Below are positions 6,218 to 7,783 of a DNA stretch of 7,783 bases, one piece after another. The first letter of the stretch is position 1. Each line of letters opens with the position of its first letter. The DNA lies in the NCBI GenBank assembly GCA_020027305.1, contig JAHRAM010000180.1, forward strand, positions 1-7,783, written 5' to 3'. Both the position numbers and the translations under genes were made by a program. The DNA is from Acidimicrobiia bacterium. GTDB lineage: Bacteria; Actinomycetota; Acidimicrobiia; Acidimicrobiales; Hopanoidiivorantaceae. The notes under the pieces were generated by a model. It ran no database searches and had not been told where the DNA came from. It was given only the letters and a program-made list of their open reading frames with translations.

Positions 6218-6232
6218 TTACTTGAATTGAAA

Positions 6233-7606
6233 ATGACTAATAAAAACAATAAAAAACCCAACGACAAGAACAGCAAAAAAGATGTTGGCTTAGCTGACGA
6301 TAATTTGTTGGCTAAAGTTATAAACCTCACTAAGCGAAGGGGATTTGTATTCCCCTCTGCTGATATTTACGGTGGGTTTAGGTCAGCTTATGATTTTGGC
6401 CCAGTCGGGGTTTTGCTGCTTAGAAATGTGAAAGAAACGTGGTGGTATTCAATGGTTCAAACCCGTGATGAGGTTGTGGGCTTAGATGCTTCTATTTTGT
6501 CACCCCCAGCAATTTGGGAGGCTTCAGGACACCTTGAAAATTTCACAGACCCATTGGTTGATTGTAAGGCTTGTGGAGTTCGCCATCGCCACGATCAATT
6601 AGAAGATAAAGACACTTGCCCAGATTGTGGCAAAAAAGGTGAAATGACTGAGCCTCGTCAGTTCAATTTAATGTTTAAAACCAGTGCGGGCCCAGTTGCT
6701 GATTCAGGTGCTGATGTTTATTTGCGTCCAGAAACTGCACAGGGGATGTTTATCAACTATGGTCTGGTGGCTAATGCTAGCCGCAAAAAACCTCCGTTTG
6801 GCATCGCTCAAATTGGAAAGTCGTTTAGAAATGAAATCACTCCTGGAAACTTTATCTTTCGCACTCGCGAGTTTGAACAGATGGAAATGGAATATTTTGT
6901 TCCACCAGAAGAAAGCCCAAAGTGGCATAAGTATTGGTGCGAGGAACGACTGAATTGGTATATAAACCTAGGCATTCCAAAAGACATGCTTCAACTTAGA
7001 GAGCATGGACCAGATGAAAGAAGCCATTATTCTGATGCCACTTCAGATGTTGAGTTTAAATATCCGTGGGGGTGGGGTGAGCTAGAAGGCATCGCTAACC
7101 GAACTGATTTTGATTTGAGTCAGCACGCCAAACATTCAGGTAAAAAGCTAGAACACCTTGATTCTGAAACAGGTGAAAAATATATTCCTCATGTAATCGA
7201 GCCCGCTGCTGGTGCCACACGAGCAATGATGGCATTTTTAATTGCAGCATACGATGAAGAAGAGGTGAAAGGGGAAAAGCGAACGGTGCTTAGGTTGGAT
7301 TGGCGACTGGCTCCCTACAAAGCTGCCGTGCTTCCACTTTCTAAAAAACCAGAGCTTTCAAAAAAGGCAAAGGAAGTGCTTGAACTTCTCCAACCGCTTT
7401 ATATGGTTGATTTTGATGAAACCCAATCAATCGGCAAACGTTATCGACGCCAAGATGAGCTAGGCACTCCATTTTGTATCACGGTTGATTTTGAATCTCT
7501 AGACGATGATGCCGTAACGGTTCGCGACAGAGACTCTATGGAACAAGATAGAGTGACAACAAAAGATTTGGTGAAATACTTGGCAGAGCATCTAAAAAAT
7601 CAATAA
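6233..7606 (+). CDS. glyS: Glycine--tRNA ligase, single-chain class II type
   Basis: The enzyme attaches glycine to tRNA-Gly using ATP. This is the single-chain dimeric form found in actinobacteria, not the alpha/beta form. The product is 457 residues from ATG 6233; TTG at 6227 would add two. The start of class II motif 1 lies near RGFVFPSADIYGG. A four-cysteine zinc insertion follows (Cys111, Cys114, Cys129, Cys132). RPETAQG is at 165-171. Motif 2 has FRNEITPG (Arg199) and FRTREFEQMEMEYF. Motif 3 is in EPAAGATRAMMAFL (Arg330). The anticodon-binding domain fills the last 110 residues, opening with LAPYKAAVLPLSKK; GKRYRRQDELGTPFC is also typical. The first 20 residues are Asn/Lys-rich and probably disordered. 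The gene lies 231 nt after recO, so it likely has its own promoter, and dnaG follows after 10 nt. Confidence 0.96.
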   Translation: MTNKNNKKPNDKNSKKDVGLADDNLLAKVINLTKRRGFVFPSADIYGGFRSAYDFGPVGVLLLRNVKETWWYSMVQTRDEVVGLDASILSPPAIWEASGHLENFTDPLVDCKACGVRHRHDQLEDKDTCPDCGKKGEMTEPRQFNLMFKTSAGPVADSGADVYLRPETAQGMFINYGLVANASRKKPPFGIAQIGKSFRNEITPGNFIFRTREFEQMEMEYFVPPEESPKWHKYWCEERLNWYINLGIPKDMLQLREHGPDERSHYSDATSDVEFKYPWGWGELEGIANRTDFDLSQHAKHSGKKLEHLDSETGEKYIPHVIEPAAGATRAMMAFLIAAYDEEEVKGEKRTVLRLDWRLAPYKAAVLPLSKKPELSKKAKEVLELLQPLYMVDFDETQSIGKRYRRQDELGTPFCITVDFESLDDDAVTVRDRDSMEQDRVTTKDLVKYLAEHLKNQ

Positions 7607-7616
7607 AGATATAGAA

Positions 7617-7783
7617 ATGGCAATACTAGATGAAGATGTAGCTCGAGTTAGAGACGACACTGACATTGTTTCGCTAATTGAAGAGCACACCTCTTTGAAG
7701 AGGTCGGGTAAAAATATGATGGGGCTATGTGTCTTTCATGATGAAAGGTCGCCTTCAATGTCTGTGTCTCCAAACGAAGGGTT
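7617..7783 (+). CDS. dnaG: DNA primase DnaG, N-terminal fragment (3' part outside window)
   Basis: ATG at 7617 opens a frame of 55 full codons that runs off the right edge. The protein begins MAILDEDVARVRDDTDIVSL, then IEEHTSLKRSGKN, then LCVFHDERSPSMSVSP. This matches the start of bacterial primase: a short helical lead, an Asp-Ile-Val segment, then the CHC2 zinc-binding domain. The first zinc ligands would be the Cys and His of CVFH. The remaining two cysteines would lie beyond the window. DnaG makes the RNA primers for DNA replication. The gene follows glyS after 10 nt, so the two are likely co-transcribed. No strong Shine-Dalgarno sequence precedes it; AAAGAT is at best weak. In many actinobacteria dgt lies between glyS and dnaG, and it is absent here. 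Confidence 0.92.
   Translation, partial: MAILDEDVARVRDDTDIVSLIEEHTSLKRSGKNMMGLCVFHDERSPSMSVSPNEG

Larger units (their letters stand above)
6002..6232. other. AT-rich intergenic region between recO and glyS
   Basis: This is the largest gene-free stretch in the window and one of its most AT-rich parts. It holds a short dyad TTGGTGCC/CAA at about 6011-6020, several TATA-like elements (TATATAAAG at 6047, TATAAAAT at 6073), the 27-bp tandem repeat at 6089-6153, and a candidate glyS promoter near 6212. I see no GC-rich hairpin followed by a T-run that would end the recO transcript. I also see no T-box signature such as TGGNACCGCG. A short frame from GTG 6055 is described in the findings. Confidence 0.6.

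Noticed and set aside
6002..6232. T-box or other riboswitch before glyS
   Set aside because: The gap length would allow one, but no TGGNACCGCG core, no terminator/antiterminator pair and no GC-rich stems are visible.
981..7606. Alternative genetic code or UGA recoding
   Set aside because: TAA, TAG and TGA all end complete genes at family-typical lengths, and tryptophans are encoded by TGG at conserved sites.

Overview
The window looks like a stretch of a moderately AT-rich actinomycete chromosome (about 40% GC by eye, with intergenic DNA clearly richer in A+T). The evidence is the gene set phoH, ybeY, a CorC/HlyC-type CBS protein, uppS, recO, glyS and the start of dnaG. This neighbourhood is characteristic of Actinomycetota, and the glycyl-tRNA synthetase C-terminus resembles the actinobacterial type. 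The compact layout, with overlapping genes and hardly any Shine-Dalgarno sequences, would fit a small-genome planktonic actinobacterium. That placement is inference and cannot be fixed from the sequence alone.

Left part (1-1961), apparently accessory: the last codons of an AMP-dependent acyl-CoA synthetase, then a TauE/SafE-family membrane protein on the plus strand. Converging on it from the minus strand is an EamA/DMT-family transporter. A 99-bp AT-rich divergent region (1962-2060) separates the transporter from the conserved block. It holds two TTAATTAA palindromes and candidate promoters in both directions.

Central block (2061-6001): phoH, ybeY, corC-like, uppS and recO all run on the plus strand. 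Most are joined by 23-26 nt overlaps or a 23 nt gap, so they are probably one transcript. They combine RNA metabolism (PhoH, YbeY), a membrane-linked CBS protein, polyprenyl diphosphate synthesis (UppS) and recombinational repair (RecO). The GTPase gene era, usually found just after the corC-like gene in actinobacteria, is not here. The order uppS-recO is the reverse of the common recO-uppS order.

Right part (6002-7783): a 225-231 bp AT-rich intergenic region with a 27-bp tandem repeat precedes glyS. The gene dnaG follows glyS after only 10 nt, with no dgt between them, and is cut by the window edge.

I see no CRISPR array, tRNA, rRNA, insertion sequence or obvious new multi-gene system. The points most worth checking are the tandem repeat and its in-frame mini-ORF upstream of glyS, the missing era, the corC-like gene with a shortened membrane domain, and the general lack of Shine-Dalgarno sites.
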